A stretch of 64,000 nt of DNA, taken from positions 124,001 through 188,000 of the forward strand of contig VWND01000002.1 of assembly GCA_009599575.1 (NCBI GenBank), given 5' to 3'. The stretch comes from Blumeriella jaapii (lineage: Eukaryota > Ascomycota > Leotiomycetes > Helotiales > Drepanopezizaceae). The position numbers and the translations under genes were made by a program. The notes beneath the pieces were generated by a model. The model saw only the letters and a program-made list of their open reading frames with translations. It made no database searches and was not told the DNA's origin. The number at the start of each line of letters is the position of its first letter. Position 1 is the first letter of the stretch. Positions 23,235-35,079 of this stretch are shown in pieces.

Positions 23235-23404
23235 TATAACGGCCCGGCCATTCGGCTGTTCGGCTTTCGGCTGTTCAGTCTTCCGTTACAGTTCTGACGT
23301 AGCGCCAGGGGCAGGGGGTTCTACAGTGTATATAGTTCGCCCCGAGCTTCCTTCCTTTCAGCTCTCTGTCTGTATCTTAAGGGAAATATATAAGGTTCGT
23401 CACA
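23235..23404 (+). repeat. 3' LTR of element C (170 bp)
   Basis: Matches 15583-15752. It begins TATAACGG (mutated inner end) and is followed by the TTTCG duplication. Confidence 0.95.
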
Positions 23405-23800
23405 TTTCGGACATCCGGACTCGATTAAATGCTTATTAAATATTAATCTTCGTAAACATTTTAGCTTTAATAATTCGCGCTAGCATTTCGTTAATCAAAA
23501 GCAAAAAATAGAAATTCTTTTTCGTAAAATCGTTAAGCTTGCGGTAATCGATATATAAGCGTATAAAGCCGTCTGACTTTTTAGTAAATAAAATCGGGGC
23601 GGCGAAAAAAGCATTAAAAGGTTTAATAAAACTTTTATGCAAATTGTCGAAAATATAACTTTTAACTTCTGTAAGCTGTTTATTCGTAAAGCGTTTAAAT
23701 AGTTTTATAAAAAGCGTATTTTTCGTAGCAAAATATATTTTATAATTTACACCGGGGCGGCGAAAAACGAGCTTATCGCTTTTTTGCTTATAAAACAGTT
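23405..23800 (-). pseudogene. Element B pol, N-terminal part of the RT
   Basis: An open minus stretch (23642-23436) contains FFAAPILFTKKSDGFIRLYIDYRKLNDF and MLARIIKAKMFTKINI, the RT finger and first palm motifs; the Asp of F-T-K-x-D-I has become Asn. The frame continues at 15582, on the other side of element C. Confidence 0.85.
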
Positions 23801-24419
23801 TTTCGAACTCCGAATACTAAATTGAAAAAAACTTTTTTACAAAAACCACGTTGTCGTTATACTTGGTTTGCAAAGCGTCGAAAACGGAAATGCCTTTTAC
23901 TGCCGCGAACTATATAACTTTTTCAGATTCGGCGACTTTCGCACGGCGGAAACGTTTTTTATTTATATTATACACAAAAGCAATAAACGTACAGTCGCTA
24001 AATAATAGTAACCTTTTTTTTTTGCGGCCCGCATTTGCTTTTCGTAACGTATTTATAAAACGCTGAATGCAAAAGCGGAAATACAGCTGATATTGCAATT
24101 AAAAATAAAAAGAGTAATTAACACGGTTAGAAGAACCGGCTTAATCGGTTCAAGGCTGCTAATAAGAAACTTTTCCATTTTATACAAACTGTTTTTAAAA
24201 TTTCGCATAAACGTAAAAGGTCTATTAATTCCAAAGCTTAAATAAGCTTTTTTAATCGTTGTAAAAATGCTGGCAGAAGTATATAAAACTTTTATTGCGC
24301 TGTCTCGTTTGTTTGCATTTTTTTAATATATGCGATTAAGCACTTTGGACTTTTTTCGCTAATTAAAATCGACGAACAACTGTTTATTAAAATAAAAAAT
24401 AATAAGCATATCGAATAGC

Positions 24420-24560
24420 TATTTTATTTTGTTTTTTCTTTAGCTATACGTTTATTTCAAATCGTAATGCTATAAAAATTTGCGATTAATAAAAACATCG
24501 GTAAAACCCAGGTTTATAATTAAAAAAAGAAAATTTACACGACGTCGATTAATCGTAAAA
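24420..24560 (-). pseudogene. Aspartic protease remnant of element B
   Basis: The minus strand gives FLFLIINLGFTDVFINRKF. Its position before the RT and its pattern match A-L-I-D-S/T-G-x-T-D-x-F-I of gypsy proteases, with the catalytic Asp replaced by Asn. Confidence 0.5.
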
Positions 24561-24889
24561 AAAAAAAAAATAACAGAAAAAATAAGTTTCCCCGGCTCGC
24601 TATTATAACCGGTGAATATAATAAGCTTATGCAGCCGAATAAAACTTATTCCGAAACGTTAAAAAAATTAATACGCTAAAAAAGTTTTAATCGCACCGAA
24701 AATATTAGCTTCGCTATCGATATATGCAAATGTTTTAATATATAATTTATTGCGTGCTAAATTTATAAAAATTAAAAACTATCGCTCTTTTATTAAAAAG
24801 CGCTAATTAAGTTTCAAATCTTTTTACAAATCGAATCTTTTATTGTAATAAAAATCTTTGCTACGATTTAAAAGTTTTTTAACAAATCG

Positions 24890-26480
24890 TTTTGCTTTTC
24901 GTCGATAGCTATTTCGGCGATTTTGCGACTAAGCTTAGCGTCGGAGCAAACGTTTGCGAAATGGCCGGGCTTGCCGCAATTATAACAAACGCCAAAAAAA
25001 CGCGCAGCCAAACGGAAAAAACCGAAAATAGCAGAAATAACAATTATACGCTTGTAAAAATTTCTGCCAAAAAAAAAAAAATTGTGCGAGCAGAAAGGGC
25101 TGGGAAAGTAAAACGCTAAAAAGCCTTAAAAATACCGGAAATACGCTTAAAATCCTGATTAGCAAAAATTATAACAAAAAAAAATAATTTATACGACAAG
25201 CAAAAGCTATTTTTTCAGCTCGGATATTGCGTGACTTTTTATCCGCAACGGCCAAAAACTCGTCTAAAGCAATATAATTATTATTTATTTTATATTTTTT
25301 TATTCGAAAATCGTATTTAAAAATAAAAATAACTTTTTCGCATATATTTTCGAATCAACGGTTTTTAACAACTTTGCTAATAACTGCGTAGCGGATAAAT
25401 AAAAAACGAAAATTATTATAAATCTGACCGTTAACTATATAAAGCTTATTATATTACAATTTAACAAACTAAACGCGATTATAATCAAAAAAGCGCTGAT
25501 TAAAAATGCGAAAAACGTTTCGGGCCGACTAGGCTTAGTTATAAAACTCGGAATTCAAATACTTTAAAATAATAGTTTTTGCCTTTCCAATAATATATTT
25601 AAAATATGCTTTGGCTTGGTTTATGCTTTATATAAAATTGCTTAAATATTTTTTAATAAACAGCTTTATATCCATCTTTTATACGTTATATTCAACCTTT
25701 TTTTAATAATCGCTAAAAGCGTAACGAAAGTATTTAATTTTAAATAATTCGATTCGAAAAATAACTAGATCGAAAACGGAAAAATAATACTCGGGAATTA
25801 ATTGAAAATCCGCCGTAAAAGCGCGCGAAGCTCGGAATAAAAAAAAAGCGTCGCGAACGATATTAACAAAAATTAAAAAGCGAACGGCGGCGATAGCTTA
25901 AGCGATTATCTAGGCGATCTAAAGCTGCTGGGCCGCAGTAAATCTTTTAGCGTTGGCAAATATATTAAGCAGTCGTAAAAGTATTCGTCGGTTTAAAAAT
26001 ACTAAAATGTCAGCGTCGTACAATTCGATTTTAAATTCGATAATAAAGCGAAAGAATTTAACAGCAAATAATTATAATTCGATAAAAAAGTCGTAAAATA
26101 AAAATTCGCTGCCAAAATCGTCGAAAAAGCCTAAAACGAATAGAGATTCGGAAGCGCTAAAAGCGAAAGCAAAAAATGGAAATACTGATTCGAAGCCGAA
26201 TCGTACGAATTACGTTCGTTTTCGAATGCCGCGTCGATTTATAAAAAAAGCATAAGATGTTGTAATATTAAAAGAAAGCGATTCGAATTGCAAAAGCAAA
26301 TCGAATTAATAAAAAAAAAAAACTTCAGTTTTTTCTAAAAACAAAATTAATAAAAAAAAGTTCTGATCAAAGCATCGATAAATAAACGTCGGTACGAGCG
26401 GTTTGAAAAAAGTTCGAATTGCAAAAACAAATCGAATCCTTAACCGTAAATACAAAACTTTTTAGCGAAAGTTGTTTGAT
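24890..26480 (-). pseudogene. Gag of element B with an intact CCHC knuckle
   Basis: At about 24950-24991 the minus strand reads CYNCGKPGHFANVC, a complete C-x2-C-x4-H-x4-C nucleocapsid knuckle, followed by SDAKLSRKIAEIAID. The N-terminal side up to the 5' LTR is a Lys/Glu-rich frame broken by stops. This knuckle is one of the few motifs in the block with no ligand lost. Confidence 0.75.
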
Positions 26481-26489
26481 CTTTTTTTA

Positions 26490-26769
26490 TATTATAGCTA
26501 GCTTAAAAATAATTAAAAAAATAATATAAACCAAAAGGTACGTATATAAATTAAAAAAAAAACACCGAGCTAAAATGCTCGGGATCGCGAATTTTATATA
26601 CAATAGGTTGCGCTTATAAGTCACGTGATTTAGCGCGAGGCCTAGTGGCCGAGGTGGTCCGTGCCCAAACCTTAATCCAACACCACCAGCATTCACCACT
26701 GGCAACCATACCACTGGCAGCCATACCACTGGCAGCCATACCACTAGACTAGCATCCAGAATCGTAACA
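26490..26769 (-). repeat. Right (5') LTR of element B (280 bp)
   Basis: Starts TATTATAGCTAGC (mutated inner end) and ends ATCGTAACA. Positions from about 26640 outward are close to unmutated and include TGGCCGAGGTGG. Confidence 0.9.
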
Positions 26770-29727
26770 GTTCTCGTCAGAGTTTTTTTTTTCGAAATCG
26801 ATTATATCGATATCGTTATTAGCGTCGAAGTCGGAATCCGGTTGAAATTTAACTGTTATATTTTTAAAGGATTTTTCGGACTTTTTTAATAAATGCAAAA
26901 CCAGATTAATAACAGCGGAAAGGGCAAAAAAAGGTTTCTGAATTATAATTGCAAATTTTCTTTATATATTTCTTTTAATCGTAATTTCATTTTTACAAAT
27001 ATTTATTTTTGCGTTTATCAAATGCAGCTATAATAAGCCCAAAAGTAAACTTAAACTTTTATCGTTAAGCTCAGATTAAACCCAAATAAAAAACATAAAT
27101 ATAACGCCAAATACTTTTTATTCCGAAATTAATTATAACGTATTCGTTTAAGCGATATAGCTTTCCGTCAGCTATAATATAGCTAATGCCTGCGAAGCTT
27201 TTTTGTCTAAGACTTTAAATCTTTAGCTTTAATTGCTTGGCCAAGTTTCAAAAGATCAAAATAATATTTGCATTTTGGTTTATAAACGACATTCCGAAAA
27301 AAAATTGCATTTTTTTTTTTTTTTTTTTTTTCGATAATAATAAAACTTTTAATTTTCCAAGCCTTTTTATTAAAATAGATATTTTAAAACCAGTTAAATA
27401 AAATTAACAACCAAAGAAATTAAATCTGTTAATTATACAGAAGTATTTTTCGCAGCTTTCTTTTCCAATCTCTGATTTTTTCTAATGCTTAGCTTTCGGA
27501 ATGTGTTTAAAAATTTCCGGAAAAAGCTGGAAAAGTTTTAAAAAATTGATAATAATTTCGAACTTAAAAGCTAAATTTATATAATTTATAAAGCTTTTTC
27601 CTGATCGTCCCATAATTTTTTTTAAATATTTTATTTTAAAAACTAGCTTTTTTGTTGCAACTTTTTTAAATCTGGTTTAGCGTATTAATTTCGCAGCTTA
27701 AAATGCACCGTTATCAAAGCTTACGATTTTAATTTTTTTTTTTACTTTGTCAGCTATAAAAGCATTAATTTAAATATTATTTTCGGCTATTATAATATAT
27801 TTCAAATCTTTTAATAAGCCTACGGCCCTAAGGTTTTTGCCAGCTAATCTAAAAGCTGCTTTATCCTCGATATATAAATTCTTATAATTTCCGGTTTATT
27901 TAAAACAAAATTATAATAATGCTAGCAATAATAAATGTTTCTGCTACAAATATAAAAGCAGCAATATAAACAGAAATTTTTTTTAAGATTTTTGTGATTC
28001 GTAATTAAGCATTTTCAGCTATAATCGTGGCTATATGTCCTGCAACAGAAGTTTTTAAAAAAAATAATAGCTCTGATATAAGCTTTTTCCTATTCCGGCA
28101 AAAATGCGTTTTTATATGCAATTCTGATATATCTTAACTCGTTATAATTTAAGCAAAAAATTCCGTTTATACGATTATATTTTCTAAATTTATTTACAAA
28201 AGGATTTTTCGACTCGGCATCAGATTTAATAATTAAAATCGATTGTTAAAAAATATTCGTTAAGATTTATGTATTTTCCGAATTATTATTTATTTATTAC
28301 TTCCGTTGTTTTAAACTCCGGAATTCTGATTGCGATTATTATTATAATTGTTATTTTCTGATTTTCTATTATTTCGGGCGTTTTAAAAAAAACATAAAAC
28401 TATTATTTTTGATTATTATTTCAGTTTGCTTTTAAATTAACACGCGCATTATTCGTATTCTGACCTTATTAAACTAGAATTTTATTACGGTTCTGCTAAA
28501 ATTAAGCGTTATTTGCGATTGAAACAGGCTTTACAGTCTGGCCAGAATTTGTTAATGCTAGCGTTTGTTTTTAAGCATATTCCACGTATTGCTTTTCTTA
28601 ATAAATTGCTATAGCGACTGCCATTAGTATACCCAAGCTTTTCTTTACGAATTCCACCAATTTATTATAAAAATTTTTTTTATTAATTTTTGTCTGAATT
28701 TTTTTTTAAGTTTTCAAAGCAAATTAAAAAAAGCATAAGATTTCATATGCTTTTCATAAGCATAAATATAACAGAACGTTATTCGACAAAGCGTAAGTTT
28801 TTAATTTTTCATTTTTTATTTCAATTACAAAAGCCGTAATAATAGATTTCAGGATATACCGATCTGAATCCGATTGTTAGTTTTCGTATTAGTTATTTAT
28901 AGCGTTTTTATTAAGATTTTTTCCACCAGTCTTTTTTAATAAAGCTAGGATTCGAAAATAGTATTAAAATAAGATTTCTTTTTCGTTTTGTGCAAAATCA
29001 CGCATATTACGAAAAATATCAGTTTTTTCTATAAAATTTTTATCGGTTAAATACTGGACTTTTAGCTACTTAATAATTTTAATTTTCTTTTAAGCTTTGG
29101 CAAATAAGCGGTTAGCTATAATAACACGCATGCGCGGATTGTTTCTAAACTTAAAAGCAGCCTTTTTTGTTAAAAAAAATAAATATAACTTTAAAATATA
29201 TAAATGGCTTAAAATCAAATTGTTTATTTACTTCGAAGTTATAATTCAATCTATTCAGCCAATACTCGGCTAGCATTTTTCTATTATAGTTTTTGCATTT
29301 TTTAAACCGCGGCATTTTTAGAACGGGCATATTAGAAATCTATTAAAATGTTTTTATTTCTATTTTTTTCTCGGTGTTTTAGCGTTTTAAAAAAGTTTGC
29401 TTTTAGCTGCCGGTTCAAATTCTTAATTTATCTGGATAATAAACCTGTACTAAAGCCTTTTATAATTTTGTCAGACTGCTTTTTTCTGCCTTGCTTGCGA
29501 ATGCATTCGGGAATTGCTAAAGCCTTTGGCGGATATCCGATATAAGCTTTTTAAAAATTTCTGCCGATAATTAATTATTATTAGGTTTTGCAAAGCCTGG
29601 TATAAATATAATAAATAAAATGTTTTTCGATATTAGTTTTAATTATATAAAATAGCTTTCGGAATTGATTAATAAAAAAACAAATGTATTTTTCCATTCG
29701 TACGCATTTTTTTTTATTAAATGCTAA
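26770..29727 (-). mobile_element. Element E, upstream piece (gag and gag-pol linker)
   Basis: AT-rich sequence between B and F. Minus-strand frames give an acidic linker next to B and, at about 28200-29060, stretches such as DIFRNMRDFAQNEKEILF and DRYILKSIITAFVIEIKNEKLKTYAL. Their layout resembles fungal gypsy Gag (family pattern I-x-T-A-F-x-x-G-L-x-x-x-x-L-R). An Asn-rich segment follows. A T-run lies at 27309-27331. No LTR of E was found. Confidence 0.5.
29723..29727. repeat. Target site duplication GCTAA of element F (left copy)
   Basis: Identical to 37097-37101. Confidence 0.9.
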
Positions 29728-30140
29728 TATAAGGATTGAAAGGCAGAGAAACACTAGTTCAGATAATAAAACTCAGATAAGATTGGATTGATAGTCAGAC
29801 TAATTTCTACCTTCTACATTTCTAGTAAAAGGCGTATATAAATACAAAAAAAGGAATGAAGCTTTCGAAAAAAGTATTTTCCAAAAAACCAAGCGAATCT
29901 TATTTAATATGCTTTTCCAGCTTTTATTCCGATCTTTTTTTATTTTTTTTAATATAATTTTAATAACTGATTTTTTAGCAATTATTTTTATAAAATGTTT
30001 TATTTAAATATTATTTTTAATTTTTATAATATTATCCGGCTTTTACGGCTTATCCGCAGAAAGTATTATTCGAAAATTAATAAAAAGCAAAAGGTTTTGG
30101 CGGATTATTTAATTTATATACGTAATATTAATTTCTGATA
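29728..30140 (-). repeat. 3' LTR of element F (413 bp)
   Basis: Matches 36684-37096 and 2758-3170. The inner end (30060-30140) is mutated (TCTGATA for TCTGACA); the outer end keeps GC. Confidence 0.95.
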
Positions 30141-30289
30141 TTACTTTTTTTTTTAAACTTTTGGTTTTTAAAAGCGATTGATTTTTTTATATATATGCTT
30201 TCGTATATAACGTACGTTACGCTTTCGAAATAACGTGCGGTTTTTTCCGCTTTCGGTCGTGAATTATAGCTGTTTTTTTCGCTTTTGGT

Positions 30290-30395
30290 CGTGAATTATA
30301 GCTGTTTTGCTATTTTGTTTTTTTTGTTTTCGGTAGCGCTCGCATTTTCGTTTGAAAAGGCTTTTTTTTTTAAAATGGCCGCAATTTTTCTGCTT

Positions 30396-30429
<34 letters not shown>

Positions 30430-31330
30430 TAATTTTTTTTTTTTTTTTAATTAATTGCTTTTCGCCGCGTTCGCCGCGAATTTTCAAAATGCTTTTAACT
30501 TTTATTTGCTTTCGGTATGCCCGTTTGATTTTACGCGAAAATATTATAACGGCCTTTTTGCTTTTTTGCGTTTTCGAGCTTTTTAGCGTAAAATGCAACC
30601 GCTGCAAAGCTTCGTATATTTAATACTTTTTTATAAATTTTTTAGATTTTTACTCGGATTCGCTTTTAATTAGCTATAAATTTCTGTCGCACGCGCTATT
30701 AAAACGTAAATCTTTTTCGCGGATTTTAACAATTTTATAAATTATTTCGACGCTGTTATCGCCGCTGCCGTTTTTTTTTTTTTTACTGCCGAAACTAAAA
30801 CTTTTATTAAAACTTTTATCGATTTTATTATTTACAACGCTTATATAAATCGTTTAAAAAAAAAAAACGCTTCGGCTTTTATAATAATCGAAAATCGTAC
30901 GAATCGCGCCGCGGCTCGGATTGCCGCTACCGCTGCTATTGCTGCGTCCGTTTTTGCCGGTTTAGCGGCTGCTGCTATTTTAAAAGCTTTGGCTGCGCCG
31001 GCTTTTTTATTTAACGACGCTAATATAAAACGTATTTTTCGACGTTTCGAAAACGTCGCTCGGATTTATTTTAATTAATTAAATTAAATTCTGGATTTTT
31101 ACGAAAATATCGTAATTGCAATTCAAAATTCGATTACGGCTATTATAAAAGCTTTAATTAGGATAAATCGAATACTTTGCGAATTCGTTTAATATTAATT
31201 TTTTTTAATTTGCCGCTGTTTTTAAATTTAAAAAAAATAGCGATAAAAATAAAAAAAAAAATAACGATAATAAAAATAAATTAATTTATTTAGCGGCGGT
31301 TTTAAGATTTTTTAAATATTTTAGTTTTTT
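30290..31330 (-). pseudogene. Long 3' region of element F
   Basis: Counterpart of 1541-2757 in G. The minus strand keeps the same Lys/Arg-rich open stretch (30607-30296, 103 codons, containing RGERGEKQLIK). The plus strand is also open and Ala-rich near 30790-31090 (for example SVFAGLAAAAILKALAAPAF). Either strand might have encoded something; no family was recognised. A T-run lies at about 30399-30448. Confidence 0.4.
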
Positions 31331-31899
31331 TTTTTTTTTTTTTTACGGCGCGCATTCGTTATTACTCCGTTGCTATTATTTATCGTATTTTTTAAATATT
31401 TTTTTATAATCTTTTTTGCGTTTGTAAAATAATTTTCTAGCTTTTAAAAATCTTCGCTTAATAAATAGCCTTTTTATCGTATTAAATAATATCGGCTTTT
31501 TTTTATATTTTTATAAGCTTATATTAATTTAACCTCGTATTCTTCGGGTTTTTAAAATTTTATTATATTATTTTTTAGCTCGGTATCGTTCCGATTTTGC
31601 TAAAATTTTAATAAAAAAACGTAAAAAATATCGTAAATACGATATTAAAAAAAAAGCTCGAATTAATAAGTTTGGCCGTGCTCGTGTATAATTCGCTTGA
31701 TTTTAAAAAATCTTAAATATTTATTTGAAAATTTTCGAAAAAATCGCAGCTATCGAAGATTTTTAATCGATAATAATATTTTATCGCTTATTTAAAATTT
31801 AATTTTTTTATATTTAACGTCGTAAAATCTTTTATAATTCGCGTTAGCTTTTTTTAGCTTTTTATTAAGTATTTCTTTTTTTTTTTGCAATATTTTAAT

Positions 31900-32900
31900 T
31901 CGTTTTTCCGCTAACGATACCTTTTTTTTTATAACGTCGCTTTCGACGTTGCTGCTAAATTCTAAATAAAAGCCGTATAATATACGAAAAAAAAAAAAAT
32001 CCGTAAAAACGTATATCGAATTGTTATACGTAAATTCGGCTAAAACAAACTTCGTAGCTTAATCGTTTTATCGATAATCGTAATACGTGCGAAAATAAAA
32101 TTTTAAAATTTAATTTTAATATTCCGTTTAGCCATCGGTTTAAAAATAAAAAGCGATGTTTAATCGACGTCGTATTTATAAGTAAAATATTATTAAAAAC
32201 CAAAATTTATTAATAAAAACTAATTTTCTGTTTATAATAATTTTTTTAAAACAGCCAAAATTTTTGTAAACGTATTATATAAATATTTTAGCTAAATTTA
32301 AAATTAAAATTGTTTTTTATATCGGTATATATTTCGACAACTTCGTATATCGGTTTATTATAACGAATATCGAATCGTAAATACGATTTCGTTTTTTATT
32401 AAAAAATAAATTCGTAATAAAATTTATAATTATTTTTTTTCAAAATTTCGTAAAAATCGAAAAAAAAGCTAATTCGCTATAAAATCGATGCTTTTTAAGC
32501 TTGCCTTTTTAGCACTTTTTATACGTATTAACGTAACGCTTTACGTCGCTTCGTAAATTAGGCCAAAAATACTTTTTTTCGACCAGTTTTAACGTTCGCC
32601 GAAAGCTTTAATAACCGGCGGTCGGATCGTCGTAATTAATTTTTAATATTTCGCTTTTAATAACGCTTTTATTCGAAATATACGCACGTTTTTTATAACG
32701 TAATAATTTATTTTAGTTTATACGCCAGTATTTTTCGAATCCGGCTCGATTGCTTTGCGAAACCGATTCGTATATTTTTTATAATATAAAAAAATCAGAT
32801 TTTTACAATTTAAAAATAATTTTGTAAATCGATTTTGCTAATTCGTTATTAACCGTTTCGGATTATAATAACATAGCGGTTACGTTTCGTAATATATATT
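31900..32900 (-). pseudogene. Integrase of element F
   Basis: The minus strand around 32500-32650 carries the same zinc region as G: DDPTAGY, RRTLKLVEKKYF-like, then DVKRYVNTYKKC. Here three of four ligands read Tyr and the last Cys is kept, whereas G has lost all four. The core and C-terminal part run to about 31.4 kb with many stops. Confidence 0.75.
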
Positions 32901-32999
32901 ATTTGCAATTAATAATATTAATAAAAAACAATCCGGCGAAAAAGTTTTTTATTTAGCTTTTTTCCGTTTGTTTTTTATTTTTTGATTTCGTTAATAAAA

Positions 33000-34600
33000 G
33001 CTTCGAATACTTATCGGCGCGAAATAATTTATACTTCGATTTTAAACGTGTTTTTATTGCGAAAAACATTTTAAAATTTCTTAAATAAGCTAATTTTAGC
33101 TTATAATGCAACGTAAACAGCTATTTGTTATTTTTTTTTAAATTTTTTTTTAAATCTGGCCGGCGAAAAAAATTATTCGTCGGATTAAAAACTTTTGTTT
33201 TATATTCGATTGCAAAATCGTATTTAGCTAGCTCGTCGGTTTATTTCGCTTAGCGTCCGTTTAAACGTTTTTTCGTAAAAAAGTATTTTAAATTATAATA
33301 ATTTATACGTATAATAATAACGTTAAAAACGCTACGTAAATATTAATTTTATTATTTAAAAGCGTAAACTATAGCTATTAGCTTAGCGTCGTAAATTTTG
33401 TATTTTTATTTTATAAAAAAAAGCTTTTTCGAATAATACGCGATAAAATATTAACGTGCTTTCGCATTTTTTTCGAATAATTAAAATAATATTCCGCTTA
33501 TAACGAATTTCGAAGCGTTTGTTTCGATTTGAATTTTTAATCGAAAATCGAAATAACGTAAAATCGGTGCTTAACAAAACTTTTTTTTTAAAAATAAAAA
33601 AACGAGCTTCGCTTCGAATAAAAAACGAAAAAGGCCCGACATTTTTTTTCGTTGTATTTTTTTTAAAAAATTTATAATAAATCGGCAAAGCTTAGCGTAG
33701 TTTTTAATAAAACGTTTGTAAAAATTAATAAAACTTAAAAATATTTAAATATTTCGCTACGTAATAAAAAAAAGCTATTTCCGAATATTATTTACTTTTT
33801 TTAAATCTATTTTAATTTTCGTAAAAATAACGACGAAACTTAAAAACTTAATCGTATTCGTATCGAAAGCATATTTTTTTAAATTTTCGTAAAGTTTATT
33901 AATACGAAGTTTTTCGAAAAAAAATTTTATCGCGTTTGTATAATCGTCGGAGTTTTCGGAAAATATTAAAATATCGTCGAAATAAATTATATACGTAACA
34001 TTTATTAAACCGATTAAAATTTGATTAATATACGCTTGAAAAATTACTAATACGTTCGAAAGGCCGAAAAATAATACGCAGTATTCGAAATATTCGTAAC
34101 GAATACGAAACGCAGTTTTCTATTTATTTTCTTTTTTTATTCGAAAGCGGTAGTACGCCTAAATAAAATCTAGTTTAATAAATATTTTAGCTTTTTTTAA
34201 ACGATTTAAAGTTTCGCTTATAAAAAATAAAAAAGTTCGATTTTTAACCGTAACTGCGTTTAGATTTTTATAATCGACGCATAATCGTAAACTTCCGTTT
34301 TTTTTCGGTATAAATATTACCGGTGCGCCGGCAGAGCTAATAGATTTTTTTATCCAGCTTTTTTTAAATTCGAATCGAAATATTCGCGTAATTCGGTGAA
34401 TTTAAATTCCGATAAAAAATAAATTAATTTTTAAAAAAAAAAATTTTTTTTCCGCGAAGTTTATTCGATGTTTTATAAAATAATAAAAAGCTAAAATAAC
34501 CGCGGCGGTATCGTCGAATACGTCGGCGTAATCGTCGTATTTAAAAAATAATTAATATTGTTTTTTAATAGCTTTTTTTTAAAACGATACAAAACGCTTG
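33000..34600 (-). pseudogene. RT and RNase H of element F with an intact Y-F-D-D box
   Basis: At 33973-33984 the minus strand reads Y-F-D-D within IYFDDILIFSENSDDYTNAI, a complete catalytic box. It is followed by FFEKLRINKLYENLKKYAF and the thumb stretch FINFYKRFIKNYAKL. The open stretch 33688-33383 lies in the RNase H part (FFIRSEARFFIFKKKVLLSTDF). The RT N-terminal half lies around 34.1-34.4 kb ([15 protein letters not shown] near 34250-34300). Stops elsewhere still kill the enzyme. Confidence 0.8.
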
Positions 34601-34899
34601 CTTTTTTTTGAATTTGTTTTTAAAACGTTTAATTATAACGAAATTAAATTATAAGCGTTCGATTAAATATCGCTACGATTTAGCTCGAAAACTTATAGCG
34701 GGATCGATATTTCGCAACCAAAAAAACCTTAAAATAAATAAAACTCTTAGAATATTTATATCGTAAGCCACGAAATCGCTTTGTATTTTTTTAATTATTT
34801 TATAATTATTAATAGCGCGAATAAATTGCGTATACGTGCCGTAAATAATTACTTTTTTTTTTAATCGTAAATAAATTAATACGTTTTTAAATTAATTTT

Positions 34900-35000
34900 C
34901 ATTTATATTTAATTAATAATTTTTAAATTACGCAGTTTTTTTCCGCGCCGCAATCGATAAAAGCTCGTTTCGTACGAGTTTCGCTTTTGGCTTTTTTAAT
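34900..35000 (-). pseudogene. Aspartic protease motif of element F
   Basis: The minus strand reads RTKRAFIDCGAEKNCVI at about 34930-34980, with the D-C-G-A variant of the D-S/T-G-A active site used by many gypsy proteases. The motif is intact. Confidence 0.7.
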
Positions 35001-35079
35001 TTCGATTAAAATTATTATTTTCTGCTTTTTTTTTTTCGCTCGATTTTATTAGTAATAACGAAATTAAAATCGAACGGAA

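Larger units (their letters stand above)
15583..23404 (+). mobile_element. Element C: short LTR retroelement without pol, carrying nested element D
   Basis: 170-bp LTRs (15583-15752, 23235-23404) are flanked by TTTCG duplications (15578-15582, 23405-23409). A purine tract (GAAGGGGGGGGTAG) precedes the right LTR, so the element is plus-oriented. Removing D (17070-23075 and one CGGTT) leaves about 1.8 kb with a 1.47-kb interior. No RT, RNase H or integrase motif is visible, and one frame spans most of the interior. GC content is clearly higher than in its surroundings. It interrupts element B inside the RT. It is a non-autonomous element, presumably once mobilised by another element's enzymes. 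Confidence 0.9.
6050..26769 (-). mobile_element. Element B: Ty3/gypsy retrotransposon carrying nested elements A, C and D
   Basis: Two 280-bp LTRs (left one split by A: 6050-6088 plus 12547-12787; right one 26490-26769) enclose a minus-strand gag-pol. The 5-bp flanks are GTTTT (6045-6049) and GTTCT (26770-26774), a target duplication differing by one C to T change. A purine tract on the minus strand (+ strand 12788-12803, C-rich) lies next to the left LTR, so that LTR is the 3' one. Order along the minus strand: gag and zinc knuckle (26.4-24.9 kb), protease (about 24.5), RT start (23.8-23.4), element C, RT end (15.58-15.1), RNase H (15.1-14.8), integrase (14.6-13.3). Without its passengers the element is about 6.45 kb. 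Confidence 0.9.
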
